Source: Lineus longissimus
Taxonomy: Eukaryota; Nemertea; Pilidiophora; Heteronemertea; Lineidae
Assembly (NCBI RefSeq): GCF_910592395.1
Contig: NC_088312.1
Span: 12,710,001-12,774,000, forward strand
Reading direction: 5' to 3'
DNA length: 64,000 nt
Every line of letters starts with the position of its first letter. Position 1 is the first letter of the stretch. Of this stretch, positions 13,061 to 24,729 are shown piece after piece. A program made the position numbers and the translations under genes. The notes under the pieces were generated by a model, which made no database searches, was not told the origin of the DNA, and saw only the letters and a program-made list of their open reading frames with translations.

Positions 13061-14360
13061 TTTTGTTTGAATTGCACATACCAATGCATATCAAGATTGT
13101 GATATGAAGAGGTCAGTGATATACCAAGGACAGTGCACATCCTGACATGTTTGGTCTGACTTTCTGTACTACCATAAAGATTTAAATACTATACGTGACA
13201 CAAAAAAATAAATCATTTTTGATTTTGAATAACTAGAAAATATGAATTTAGTTTTTACCAACTTTCTGCCACATGTAGCTATGATGTTTAGTTTTGGCGG
13301 ATATTTTGATGACGTCACATCCGTGGCAGCCAATCATGTATCCGCCGACGTTCAATACAAAAACGTCGAATCTGCTATACGTGTAAAACAGTCCGTGTGG
13401 GCTGATATTCGTGTGGCTAGAAATTTCCATATTTTTATCTTATCTGGTTAAGTGATGCAGAGGTTTAGTCCAACAGCCACTGTGTGGGAAGTTACACGAG
13501 ATATGAATAACACCTCATCAGATCTTTTTATAATGACCCGATATATGCCAGGATTCATTCACCTGGCTTGTGTAATTACTGCGCTACAGCCATGTTGATT
13601 TTTAAAAATAATAGCTCCACCTGACATGCCCGACCGATGTTTGGTGAAACCAAATCCTGACAGTGAGGTCATGTATCAATTTTCATTCTGAAGCACCTCA
13701 GACTTGGTCCATACTGAACTTCCTGGCCGAGGTATGCATCAATACAGAGAGCTGCGGGGAAATAACCGATGTTGTTGTGTGAACCAGAGAGTGACATAGT
13801 ACAATCAACTGATGGTTGCAATCGCCAAAAACTAACCTCTGTACCGTTGTCTATGCCATGCACTGCGTCAGGGCTACATGCGATGCATGGCCAGAAATAG
13901 CATGAAGCTGAGGATTTTTATTTTCCAACTGCCACACAGTTGACATGGACATTATATATTCATGGCATTTTGTTACAATGTGCCTTTGCTAAAATGACAT
14001 CGGGAGTCATAATTAGTTAAGGAGGACGCCAAAGGCATACATTCTGTGTCACAGAATAGTTCCACAATCCTTCTTGCAAATTGTTTAGATGGCGCCAGCG
14101 TGTCAGTGCCTGGAACACAACTTTTCGGCTTTAAAACTAACCAAAGATTTATTCGTCCCCCTATAAAACAATGGAGAAGGCGATAGACTCAATGTCTTTT
14201 ATGCTCATTTAACTGAGAGGTACATGTATTTTACGACACACGGGTAGGGCTAGTTGACACTGGAGGCTCATTAAAGGAGTGAGCGGCTTACTTCACTATG
14301 TTCATTCTTCTTCTGTTTTATCATTAGTAAGCAATTTTTTTGGAAAGGGTTTGACTTTTT
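13060..14360. other. Intergenic stretch, nothing recognised
   Basis: There are only short open frames without splice context or family resemblance, on both strands. There is no clear repeat structure apart from AT-rich words. Confidence 0.5.
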
Positions 14361-14364
14361 GCCC

Positions 14365-14545
14365 AATTTTGTTTCAGCTCTTAATTATGTAGTAGTTCGT
14401 TAACTTGAGCACACACAACTCATTGCCGGCGCGAAAAATCTTTCCCGTCACGTGGCTGCATGTCGAGTTCAGTCATTTGAATACGTCATCGCGCTATCGA
14501 TACGACGCCATTTCTATTGTCATCGCAGTAGTATGGCACGCCGTT
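14365..14545. repeat. Interspersed element, left-part copy (related to 5940-6130)
   Basis: CCAATTTTGTTTCAGCTCTTA, a GGCGCGAAAAATCTTTCC segment and an ACGACGCCATTTC...CATCGCAGTA segment correspond in order to 5945-6120. This suggests a second copy of the same element family. Confidence 0.5.
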
Positions 14546-16460
14546 TGCTTCAAAAATTCGAAAAAATAAAATTATAATCGAAAAGAAAAGAAAAAAACAC
14601 ACGATATCTTGAAATCAATGACTTAAATTTACACATATTTAGTTTACTTATACTTAGTTTTAAGAAATATTATCAGTCCAAACAAAAGTATAAAGCGAGT
14701 GAAAATATGTTACCGAACAAAAAATGTAATCGAACATTAAAAAAATGTCATCCAACAAAAAAGACATCGAACAAAAAAGTAACCGAACGTTAAACAAGAG
14801 GTCCAAGGGCCTGGCGCTCAGCTGGATGACCTAATAACATAGGACTGAGGGTGTAAAGTAGTACATGTAAATATCGGCTTTATACTACTGTTTGAAGGTC
14901 AAGAGAACACGTTATATCACTAAAATTTCCAATGCAGAGCTGCCAGCTGGATGAAATATGATTGAACTAATCAGCCATGGTATGTAAATATTACAGGAGG
15001 CAACAGAAGATATCCCTAGTTCAGTATGTTGTATCGTTAGCTTTACAGAAAAGAAGTGTCAGAGAGGATGAGACTTCTCCAATGACAACTGTGGTATGTC
15101 CAGGCTGGGTTGTACAGCACAAGGATACAAAATGCTGTCTGTAATTGAGAGGTATCCTGATTTAACAGAGGTCAAAATAAATAGAAATGACCAGTTTGGG
15201 ACTAATACCACTGTCTTTTTTTTAATAAGGTAGAGATTACAGGAGTCTACAAAATTAATTTTATTGAGAGAAATTGACCTGTCCTGCAGGTGATTGGAAT
15301 TTACAATACAAAGGGTCGTTTTTCATGACATTATGCTCTACTGCGTATCCCTAGTGAGTCGATCGGGAACCAATCTATCCTTGGCGCAGACAGGTTCAAA
15401 TTGGCTATATCTTGAATAGATTGAATTGCGATGAAAATCTAATGCAATAAAGGAGCAATATCGAAGAGACAAATTAATCAAACCAATTGTCCACAGACTC
15501 GGACCCTGAAATGGCGTGATGTATGCGTGCATATAAAAGTATATCAATTGGTCCGATAGAGATGATGAGGCAATGTCAATATGCCTTGTTCCTCAGTCAG
15601 CAATATGCCCCTTTTTATACGGAGAAGAAGGAGAACCCAGATAGGCCTTCACATGTCGGCTTCCAAATGGCTCGAACCAACTGTACTATCACTACTATAA
15701 ATTTAAAATGCGTGCTCCTCCTACATGTAGCAATGTTTCGGCCAAAAAGGCACTTAGTCGACAGGCAAACTAGAAGTTCAGCACCGTGAGCAGCTCCTGG
15801 GTAAGGCCATGTCAGGTTCCGCGCGCCTCTTCAGATACTTCAAGTATTGAAAGCTGTGGTGAGCACATAAAAAGACCATGTCCATGGTCACCTTAATTTG
15901 AAAATCCCTTCATAATCAAGGGCTACCTCTGACTAAAACAGCACCCAAACAATAGACCACCAATTTGACCCCAGCTCCTAACTGCGGGAAAACCCAAGTC
16001 CAGCAACCAAAAGTACCAAAAATACATTTGTGTTTACATTTGAACTGCACACGTTTGTTTACAATTTCATTTCCCGCGAAATCTCGAAAATCAGGTGACC
16101 TGCAATCGTGGATTGAAAATAACATTAACCTGGGTTCAGCAGGTCAGCAGGTATACCGGCTGTTCCAATCATCCCCCTACAGCCAGCTGTTGAAAAGGTA
16201 ATGTTATTCACCCCACAGGGAGTGCAGGTAATTGATTAAGCCCCTGCATAACTTAACAGCAATGGCTTGGTTTCTGTGAGTGGTAAGGAGAATTGACAGT
16301 TTTTTTTATGGGAGTAACATTATTGTGTTGCTTAAAACGTCTACTTGTTACTCATGTAAGAATCGTAGTACTAATAATAACTTCAACTTATTTTCCGGTT
16401 ATGATTAACACAACACGCATCTTCATGATCATAATCTTTCTCAAACTAACTCTAACCATA

Positions 16461-17612
16461 GGCCCCTGAATGCTAATTAGCGAGATTATCGGGCTAAACA
16501 ATGGGATTAGCTAGGAAATAATATATAGGGAGTTAAAAAACTAAAGGTAGGCAAGCGAGGACCAGATTTGAAGCGAGAGACACCTCCACTTCGGACCTCT
16601 CGTACGACCAGAAAACGCCGAGAAACAGAATATTTTTTTCTCACCACGCCATCTATATAACACTCCAATCTTTAATCCCATGCCTTCTGTCAGCCATCAA
16701 TCGCATATTAACAATTTTGTCGGCATCGTTTAATCACAGGGATGGCGGACGGCCGTTAGCGATCATTAGACCGGAAAATTCGCAAACAAACGATGCCGCG
16801 TGGGCCTTTGATATTCAAAGTAGGATTATAAACATGCATTCTGGTGATGATTGAAGGTGTGTAGATGGCGTAGTAAGCAAAAAATGGTGTTTTCCTCGGC
16901 TCTTACGGGCCGTATTTTGTGCGCGAAGTGGAGGTGTCTACCGCTTCAAAACTTCGCTGCGCTTTCATACCTTTAATTTTTCTCTATGCTAGCCTAGTTC
17001 CTGGGCTTATACCCCTATTTTACGCCTTCTACCCCTATTATAAATACATGTACTCAAGGGCCTGTGGTTTAATGGTGGTGAAAGCGAATGAATTCCGAAA
17101 ACTCTCCGCCCACCATCCCCCTCCTTGGTAACCTAATCAAAATGACGCCAGCATCGCACCGCAGTGAAGGGAATCCTGCGCGCTGATTGGCTTTTCGCTT
17201 GTAAACAGCGACCTGGCAGAATTATGTGTTTATTTCTAGCCAATCAGCGCACGGGATTCCATTCACTGCGAGTTCAGGTTACCAAGGAGGGGGATGGTCG
17301 GCGGAGAGTTTTCTATATTTATTCGCTTTCACCACCATCAAACGACGCCGACAATGTTGTTAATATGCGATTGATGGCTGACAGAAGGCATGGGATTAAA
17401 GATTGGAGTGTTATAGATGGATCGGTGAGAAAAAAATATTCTGTTTCTCGGCGTTTTCTGGTCGTACGAGAGGTCCGAAGTGGAGGTGTCTCTCGCTTCA
17501 AATCTGGTCCTCGCTTGCCTACCTTTAGTTTTTTAACTCCCTATATATTATTTCCTAGCTAATCCCATTGTTTAGCCCGATAATCCCGCTAGTTAGCATT
17601 CAGGGGCCTATG
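16461..17612. mobile_element. ~1.15-kb long-TIR transposon with TA flanks
   Basis: The first ~275 bp (AGGCCCCTGAATGCTAATTA...) are repeated in reverse complement at 17330-17612 (...GCTAGTTAGCATTCAGGGG) with few mismatches. The outermost bases read TA-GGCCCCTG on the left and CAGGGGCC-TA on the right, compatible with a TA target duplication. No transposase is encoded. The 132-aa plus-strand open frame over 17164-17562 crosses the right arm and is not a gene. A further palindrome (17066-17335) is nested inside. Confidence 0.8.
17066..17335. repeat. Nested ~270-bp palindrome inside the 16.4-17.6 kb element
   Basis: GGTGGTGAAAGCGAATGAA with AACTCTCCGCCCACCATCC at the left is mirrored by GGATGGTCGGCGGAGAGTT and ATTCGCTTTCACCACC at the right. 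The inner pair is AATCAGCGCACGGGATTCC and its mirror. This gives a hairpin within a hairpin, likely one foldback element inserted in another. Confidence 0.7.
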
Positions 17613-19019
17613 CTCTAACTGAATGACCTAATTGCCTTGGACACAAAACCACATATCAATCCGCCCCGACGATCGACACATCCATTCGATTCGATAACAC
17701 TCGATAAAGTTTGATAAATAAACAAAGTTTTTTGCTTTTAGCTGTCAACATCAATGGCAGAAGAGTAGAACTAATAGAACTAATTTCCGAAGTGTCCAAT
17801 AGTTTGAACACAAATCAGAACATCACCCATCAGCTGGACTCAGATCTGCATAAATTACGATAAATAATGAGGTCGTCGCTTCAATTTCGCAAAGAAAGTT
17901 GACTCCATTCGAAGGTTGTTTTGACCAAATTCCGTTGAACTCATCGTTATGAGGGCATTTGAACACATTTTCGTTGATCGCTCCGGTAAAAATAAAAATG
18001 CCAAAATACATTTCCGTAAAGGCTTAAATAAGAAAATTTGTCACTTACAAAATCATCGCTCCGGTAAAAATAAAAATGTCACCGCCATTTTATTGACGAT
18101 AGTACTCCAGGTAACCTCGGCGGGAAATTTAAAGCGGAATTATCCGGGGTCAAACAACAGTTTTGCTCACTACCGCCAACTGGTGATATAAATCGACACT
18201 AATCTATTTTATATCAAAACTTCTGTATCATGAAGACCTTTTCAACTTCATTTCAAGCTTTTATCTGCTGGAATAGAGCGTCAAAAAATTGTTTTTTCAT
18301 TTACGCATTTTGCCCCCTGGGGAGCTGAATTTGAGTCGAATCGCCCAAATTTTTTTCCGTAAGCAATATTTTCTGCGGTGTTTATAAGCAAGACTAGATT
18401 TGAAGTGCCTCGGTTGTATGATTACAAAATGCCCAACTTTGTCTACAGATGGCTGGATGGAAGGATGGAAGGACGGACACCAATCGAATAGCTATTGATA
18501 AGTGCAAATCACTCAAAATAGCCCAAGGCCAAGATCGGGGATAGTACGCAAGAAATGATGACGTCAAAATGTTCGATTTCTTTTTTTGTTCGATGTCTTT
18601 TTTTTGTTGGATGACATTTTTTAAATGTTTAATGACATTTTTTGTTCGATGACATATTTTCACTCGCTTTATACACCTTTCCAGAAATGAGGCGCTGAGT
18701 GACGGAAATAGTGATGTCATAAGGGGAAACTAGGCCTTATGGTGGAGGGACAAAGGAGATAGTCATGGTTGACCAACACACTTGAATGCCTTTAATGACG
18801 GACAAGGGGGAAAAAGTTGGTTCCAATGCAAGCCACCAATTTCGGGAAACATGTATATTTTAATTGTTTGGACTGATAATATTTCTCAAAACTAAGTAAT
18901 ATTTGTAAATTTAAGTCATTGATTTCAAGATATCGTGTGTTTTTTTCTTTTCGATTATATTTTTCTTTTTGGGAATTTTTGAAGCAAACGTCGTGCCATA
19001 CAGTAGCATGACATCTTTT

Positions 19020-20510
19020 AAGCCGAGGTCGACATTAACCGTTTCAGCTAAACGCATCTCTTGCGTTGAATGTGGACATCTTCAAAGCTTTTGATGCCTG
19101 CGCTTTAAAAAATCAACCCGGGCCGAAAAATTGACCCGGCCGCTGATGAGTATGAAGCAATTTTTTTATGTGGCCTTAGTATCAACTGCAGTGACAGCAC
19201 ATGGCGGCGCTGGCCGAAATATGGTGGCCGCAGCGAAAGTTTCAACTGGAAGCCATGATGAAAGCTCAAGCCCATTTTAAAGAGGTCCGAAACCTCCAGT
19301 GGTGACATCTGTCATGTCTGTAGCAAAATTATCAACTATAGGTCACGATCTGCGGGTTGTGCAGCGCTCGAGGCTGTTCAGATTTGCATGCACAAGTTCC
19401 GTTTCCGTTTCCAATAAGGCAATATGGCGGCCGGTTCCATGCATGGGTGGCAACACAATGACCAATTCATTCATAAAATCTATGCAAATGAGAATTTACT
19501 ACGATTAAAGGATCATTGTTATTATTAAGGGCAATATTACCCAGCTGTCGGCTGCCCAGTGGCTCCTATTCTACATAAATAAGCAGTTTCCATCAACAAA
19601 TTGCAAAGAAAAGGAAAAATTCTAAATCTGACTGAATTATCACGCTTTTCCGTTGTTGACTCCGATTCGATCCGAGTTAGCTCGCCATGCGTCGATCCTT
19701 TCCTTGTGGAACGATGCACTAGTAAGGCGCTTCATGGAGTCATGGACTACCCAATCAGCTCAACAGAGCCAGAAACCGACGTAACATTTCCGACTCCGCC
19801 ATATTTGGATGCCATCTTGAAAGCACCAATGGCAACACCGCGTGTTTCGCAGGGCCGGTTGTGTGTTTCCTCATTTTATTTTGGAATTTATACAATCCTA
19901 TTTTGGAAGTTGTACAAACCCAGCGCGCTTGAACTACTTTCCATCAGGTGACTTGATCGTTGGCGGTCCGGCGTTTTCGATTATGAGGCCAAATGTTTGG
20001 GTATTTAGTCACTGGCATCTCCAAAGTTTGCTGACATGCTGTTCTCCATATCTTTCCGCCAGGTAGGATAGCTGTTGTTCCGGTGAAAAACAGTTTTTTC
20101 CGATGGGTTGTCAGTCGATTTTGGGGCTATCGAGCTCTTACTTACACACATGCCTGTGGTGGCAACGGTGGATCAAAGCTTTTCGCATAAATGTTTAAAA
20201 CATGAGTTTAGCCCACAGAAAATGCAAACTATAAGTGGATCGAGAATGAATAACTCAAAGGAGTGCTTGACATTTCGATTCAAATGAAACGAAGTATACA
20301 TGTATATGAATATGATAAGTAAATGTTTCAAAAAGAAACCCATTCAGATCTACAAGTACATTCAAAACGTTTATTTTGCACAATCATGCTCTAATATAGA
20401 TGGTTTTTAAGGCCGACATGAGTTTCGAGGAGTTGCTTTACTCTCGAGGGGAAAATCTGCTCGGTTTTTACCTACAGTTTAGCCCCACACTCACGGTGTT
20501 CGGTGATGAG
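19020..20510. other. Intergenic, contains inverted copy of the 6.2-kb repeat
   Basis: About 19520-19755 is the reverse complement of 6180-6415 (TACCCAGCTGTCGGCTGCCC, CGCTTTTCCGTTGTTGACTCC, GTGGAACGATGCACTAGTAA). The rest contains no gene I can support on either strand. Confidence 0.5.
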
Positions 20511-20514
20511 ACAT

Positions 20515-20645
20515 AGGGATTTTTTGCAAATCCCCCGAAACACCAAAAAGAACGCCTATTTCATTGTTCGACCTCATGATAGCAATGTCGAGCAGCGGTA
20601 TAGGCGTTCACGTTGAGGTTTCGGGGACTTCGCGAAAACTCCCTC
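20515..20645. mobile_element. ~130-bp foldback MITE, copy 2
   Basis: Same family as 10599-10728: AAATCCCCCGAAACACC, GAACGCCTATTTCATTGTTCG and the mirrored GGTATAGGCGTTCACG and CGCGAAAACTCCCTC ends. More diverged than copy 1. Confidence 0.75.
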
Positions 20646-21243
20646 AATACCTAGCCCTGAACTGGCAAATCCCTTATTCGGAGGTTAGGATATCGCCCAT
20701 CAGTGTTCAAGGTGTTAGGAGTTGGTTTGGATTGTAAAGTGGTTTTACTGAAATCTTACTAGAATTACCTCAGGGAAGGACAAGTGCATAAGTGAGGCAA
20801 TCGAATCGTTAGAGGGTCTACTTTGGAACGTGATTGGTGGACCACGCTTAACCCGAACAATACAAACTGAAGAACACACTGATTCCACGTGTTCGAAGCG
20901 GGCCGCTCGGAGAGGGTTTGAGTCGAGGCCAAGGCAAAGAAAACCACAAAAATAAACATAATTATTGACGGCCAGAGCCCTGTATTAGACACTGTGTATG
21001 TTCAATACATGTAAATTGATTACATAGGTTTTGGTAAAAAGGTACCCCGAGGGCCAATCAACCTCACCAAATTTTATATGTGTTAAAGGGAAGGGCCCGC
21101 CAAAAAATGGGGAGTTTTGGACGGCCCGGTCAAAACCTTAGGCGGGAATAAGGTTTCATTGATAAATATAAGGAGTTTCAAGGCCCCCAAATTACTTGTA
21201 AGGTTCAATAGATACTGGCCTTTCATTGGTTTACCGTTTGCGT

Positions 21244-22748
21244 ATCATTTACATACTCTCATCTTGAAAAATATGACAATATTTACGATCACGTTATTGA
21301 TTTTTGCAACATTTTCGGTAACGCGCCCCTTGCGGATCTGTAAGGTACCACTCGGATGCTTGAAAAATGTTAGTGGCGTGCAAGGAGGATACCGCGGTGA
21401 CGTCACGGCTTTTCCAAGATGGCGCTGCATATTGTAAACAAACTCGATCCACGGCCAAGGGAAAATCAAGTCATCAAAAAAGTTAGATTTTTCGCATCAA
21501 ATCAGAGTTATTAGTACTTTTCTGCTATGAAATAAGTCTTCAGACAATAAGCTATCATTTGAATAATGAAAAGTGCTGTTTTGATGGGGAAAAATAGGGT
21601 TTTTAAAACCAAATAGCCGGGCACCGATCTTCCAAAATTAGCGATGGTTAAAAACAGTCTCCCAGATATGGGGCAATCTCTTCATTATCATAATGGGATT
21701 TGGAGGCATGTTTACAGATTTTACAAGTTCGAGACCTGTAATACCTAAAACTCGCATAGATCCCCATAGATCCCCTCTAGTTGTCGAGTTAGCGCCCCTG
21801 TAAGATCATGCATTTTCGGACACTAGAACGAAATCTTCCTGCGGATATCGCGGTTTCGGTGATGATTTAAGGAGAAATTGACTGTTCTTAGAGTTGTATG
21901 GGACAGAAATGAGTTCATACTTCATGAATACATGAATATATTATGATATGGGCGGGCTTCTAAGTCAAAACAATAACAAACTCAACTGCATCTCTACTGT
22001 ATATTGCGTAGTGCATTGCCTAGTGTATTTCGTAGTGTATTTTAGCGGAGACATTATTTCCGCACTTTGGCCACGCCAAACGTCTTTTTTATTCGTGGAA
22101 GTTAATCTGCTCTGTAAATTTTATTTTACACAGGAAGAATTCATACTAGGTATTGCAATATTTCATGTCTATTGGTGTTTTTGTGTACAAAAGCGCACCA
22201 GACAGTGAGACGTGGAGATGTGTTCAGTACTGGTGCTGTCAGTAGACTGAATCTGATTGGCCATAGCGATCACTAATATGGGTCGGGATCACGTGATGTG
22301 ACGTCACCGCGGTATCCTCCTTGAGTGGCGTGGCTCCATCTGCTACAGCTGTCACCGCGCCGGTGTTAGTCTCACGTCTTGGCGTCTGCACCACCCTTCG
22401 GGGACACCTCAATGCCGTTGGCGTACTGACGAGACCAGCGTCTCTAGAGGCTCCGACATTCGCCATGAGCAGTGACAGGTCACTTGGCTGGAATGGCCCC
22501 ATCTCCTCTTCACTCATGTTCATTGCCGGCAATTCTGGCAAATATCTTGAGTCGTCACGGTTGTCAAACAAGTCTTGGATAATATGCTGCTCCATTTCTT
22601 CTGTACTGTTCGGATCAGGGGCCTCGCTCTCCACCGGCCCAGAATCCACCGGCGACTCGAAATCCATACTACTATTCTCTCCATTTTCCATTTTCTCCTC
22701 TCTCCAACTCACTACTATCGCTATTGACTGCGTAACATACACTAACAT
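21244..22748 (-). pseudogene. Acidic ORF split by the 943-bp element
   Basis: On the minus strand an open frame begins at 22748 (or at an internal ATG, 22691) and runs through an acidic stretch (MENGENSSMDFE, DDSRYLPELPAMNMSEEEMG) into RRETNTGAV and DGATPL. There it meets the transposon. On the far side of the insertion the frame resumes in phase with LTFFKHPSGTLQIRKGRV. Without the element and one target copy the frame would be continuous. The product is not recognised. Either an exon was interrupted recently (perhaps one allele) or this is a chance pair of frames; continuity of frame across the duplication favours the first. Confidence 0.45.
21381..22323. mobile_element. 943-bp TIR transposon with 9-bp target duplication (Mutator-like size)
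   Basis: The terminal inverted repeat CAAGGAGGATACCGCGGTGA continues to GTCAC (25 bp) and is mirrored exactly at 22299-22323. The element is bounded by AGTGGCGTG at 21372-21380 and again at 22324-22332, a clean 9-bp direct repeat. Nine-base duplications are typical of Mutator-type elements; this family assignment is inference because no transposase is present. The insertion splits the small ORF annotated at 21244-22748. Confidence 0.85.
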
Positions 22749-22760
22749 TCTTTCGCTATC

Positions 22761-23611
22761 TATGGCAAGCCAAAGCGGAATTTATTCAAGACCGTGGAAT
22801 TACTATTCAAGAAGTTAAATATATGTTCAAGACCAAAATATGTTCAATCCTGAATCAAATATTGTCAACCTTGAATCAAATATTGTCAACCTTGAATCAA
22901 ATATTGTCAACCTTGAATCAAATATTGTCAACCTTGAACAAAATATATTCAACCTTGAACAAAATATATTCAACCTTGAACAAAATATATTCAAGACTCA
23001 CGTGACCATATTCAAGACGCACGTGACCACAAAAATTGATGACGTAGTTGCTCATGTTTTGATGCTTTACGGACTTTCCCGAACCCGCGTCCGGACTTTC
23101 CCGAACCCATGGTACTTGTGTTGCGTTTCGGAGCTCGAATTGTTCGCACGAGGTTTTGACACATGGTTGCACACGTACCTAGCCGCCTACACCTGACATG
23201 TACTGTAATCCTACACATCATGACATGGATGCCGAGTGAATGTCAGAGTCGATACATGTTTCACAGACATATCAGGCAAATTATAGGTTCAAAATGCGCA
23301 ATGCCTGTCGTGAAACAGAACGCATCGGAAGTACCACAGATTCTACGCTCTACGTCATCAATTTTGTGGTCACGTGCGTCTTGAATATGGTCACGTGAGT
23401 CTTGAATATATTTTGTTCAAGGTTAATATATTTTGTTCAAGGTTGGACATATTTTATTCAAGGTTGAACATATTTTATTCAAGGTTGAAAACATTTGATT
23501 CAAGGTTGAACATATTTTAGTCTTGAACATATATTTCCTTCTTGAACTTATATTTAACTTCTTGAATGGTAATTCTAAAGTTTTGAATAAATTCCGCTTT
23601 GGCTTGCCATA
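22761..23611. mobile_element. 851-bp foldback element with TTCAA repeats
   Basis: The left end TATGGCAAGCCAAAGCGGAA is mirrored exactly at the right end, and the arms (~300 bp each) consist largely of ~21-bp units such as CTTGAATCAAATATTGTCAAC. Both arms also carry CACGTGACC motifs. The flanks show GCTATC at 22755-22760 and 23612-23617, a likely 6-bp target duplication. The short open frames of repeated NLE/ILSTLNQ residues within it are translations of the tandem units, not proteins. Confidence 0.8.
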
Positions 23612-23619
23612 GCTATCAT

Positions 23620-24100
23620 TGCTAACTTCATTTACTAGAACACTGGCCTATGTAACCCATAGTGGAAACACCTGACGGCGCCGCCCGGCATGATACATGT
23701 GCTACTGGCATCTATACTATAATGCGCGTTGTGGCCGCTATTTAGGAGGTAATTTTTGTTTCAAAATTGGGCCTTGGAAATGCGTCGAATTCTTGCAACC
23801 TTTGGCTTCGTAGGTCTGGATCATACGTAAGAGTGTCACTGAGGGTGTCATACGTCGAATATCTTCGTGGTTTTAGAATAAACAAGCCTATCGGCGTCTG
23901 ATTCACAATGTGGTTTGTGAGGAGTGTCATAGTCGTGTAGCTTACGTATTTCGAAGACCAGTGGAATTGGCGGCGTCAAATTATTAGTGAAATTTATAAT
24001 TTACAAATTACAAATTACAAATCGTTTATTGAAACCGTGTAAAAAGTTACATTTTACATAAGATGAAGGTACAATGACCATAAGCATGATGAACTAAATA
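23620..24100. other. Intergenic stretch, nothing recognised
   Basis: No exon-like frame. Contains ATTTACAAATTACAAATTACAAAT direct repeats at 23996-24022 and little else. Confidence 0.45.
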
Positions 24101-24159
24101 ACTGGTGTGACATTGTTGTGGATTTGGTGGTGTGCAGCTGGAGGAGTGGACAATGTCAC

Positions 24160-24725
24160 AACCAGGGTTCCTACATTATATACAGTGGAACCTCCGTTAG
24201 TAGACACCTCTCTATTAAAGACAACCTTTCCAATAAGGACACTAGTTTTGGTTCCAAATTGGTTGTTTCCATTCAATTTTGACTTCTCTAATCAGTCTTT
24301 GGGTGTTCCGAATGCTTGACACATTTCGAACATGTTTTGGTTGGAAACAACCCTACAGTCTTACACTTATGGCTGAATGAATGACAGTGCATTTTCGTGA
24401 AAGCTCGGTGACGAAATGCTGCGACACTATTCGTCACCAACATGTTTGATGGGTGGTGCCATCTGCACAAAGGACGATGAATTAAATAACTGATGTGACA
24501 TTGTCGCTGCATTTGCAGGTGTCCACATCGAGGAGTAGATGATGTCACTACATGTACCAGGGTTTGTACTTTCATATACAGTGGACCTACTTTTTGTGGA
24601 CACCTTTCTATTGAGGACAACCTCTTTAATAAGGACAGTAGTTTTTGGTTCCAAATTGGTTGTTTCCATTCAACTCGACTTCTCAGTTTAGGACACCTCT
24701 CTGTTAAAACAGCACTTTTCAGTCC
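24160..24725. mobile_element. Two tandem copies of a pogo/Tigger-type MITE family
   Basis: Around 24178-24285 and 24578-24715 the words CAGTGGAACCTCCGTTAGTA, GACACCTCTCTATTAA and CCAAATTGGTTGTTTCCATTC recur, together with a shared flank (ACTGGTGTGACATTG / ACTGATGTGACATTG) that implies a ~400-bp tandem duplication. The CAGTRGAACCTC start is characteristic of pogo-group inverted repeats. Further copies: 37359-37446, 42115-42295, 49246-49411. Confidence 0.65.
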
Positions 24726-24729
24726 CTGG

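Larger units (their letters stand above)
14560..18985. mobile_element. Large foldback structure: ~230-430 bp arms around a 3.7-kb interior
   Basis: The left arm (about 14560-14795) contains a run of TCGAACAAAAAA-type units, an ACACACGATATCTTGAAATC segment and TATTATCAGTCCAAACA. The right arm (about 18560-18985) has the same words in reverse complement and reverse order. The interior holds a second, independent inverted-repeat element at 16461-17612. The arms are AT-rich and non-coding. Whether this is one transposon or two oppositely inserted copies cannot be decided from this window. Confidence 0.65.

Noticed and set aside
14701-14800. TCGAACAAAAAA repeats as a telomere-like tract
   Set aside because: The units are irregular and mirrored at 18.56-18.66 kb, so they belong to a foldback arm.
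17164-17562. 132-aa plus-strand ORF
   Set aside because: Runs through the nested palindrome and the right arm of the 1.15-kb element, whose mirrored arm has related open frames; it is transposon sequence.
22239-22818. Plus-strand 165-aa ORF at 22321-22818
   Set aside because: Mirror of the acidic minus-strand frame and crosses the target duplication and the start of the next element; the minus frame has the better residue pattern.
22823-23196. Two overlapping plus-strand frames with NLESNIV / ILSTLNQ repeats
   Set aside because: They translate the ~21-bp tandem units in an arm of a foldback element; no start context or homologue.
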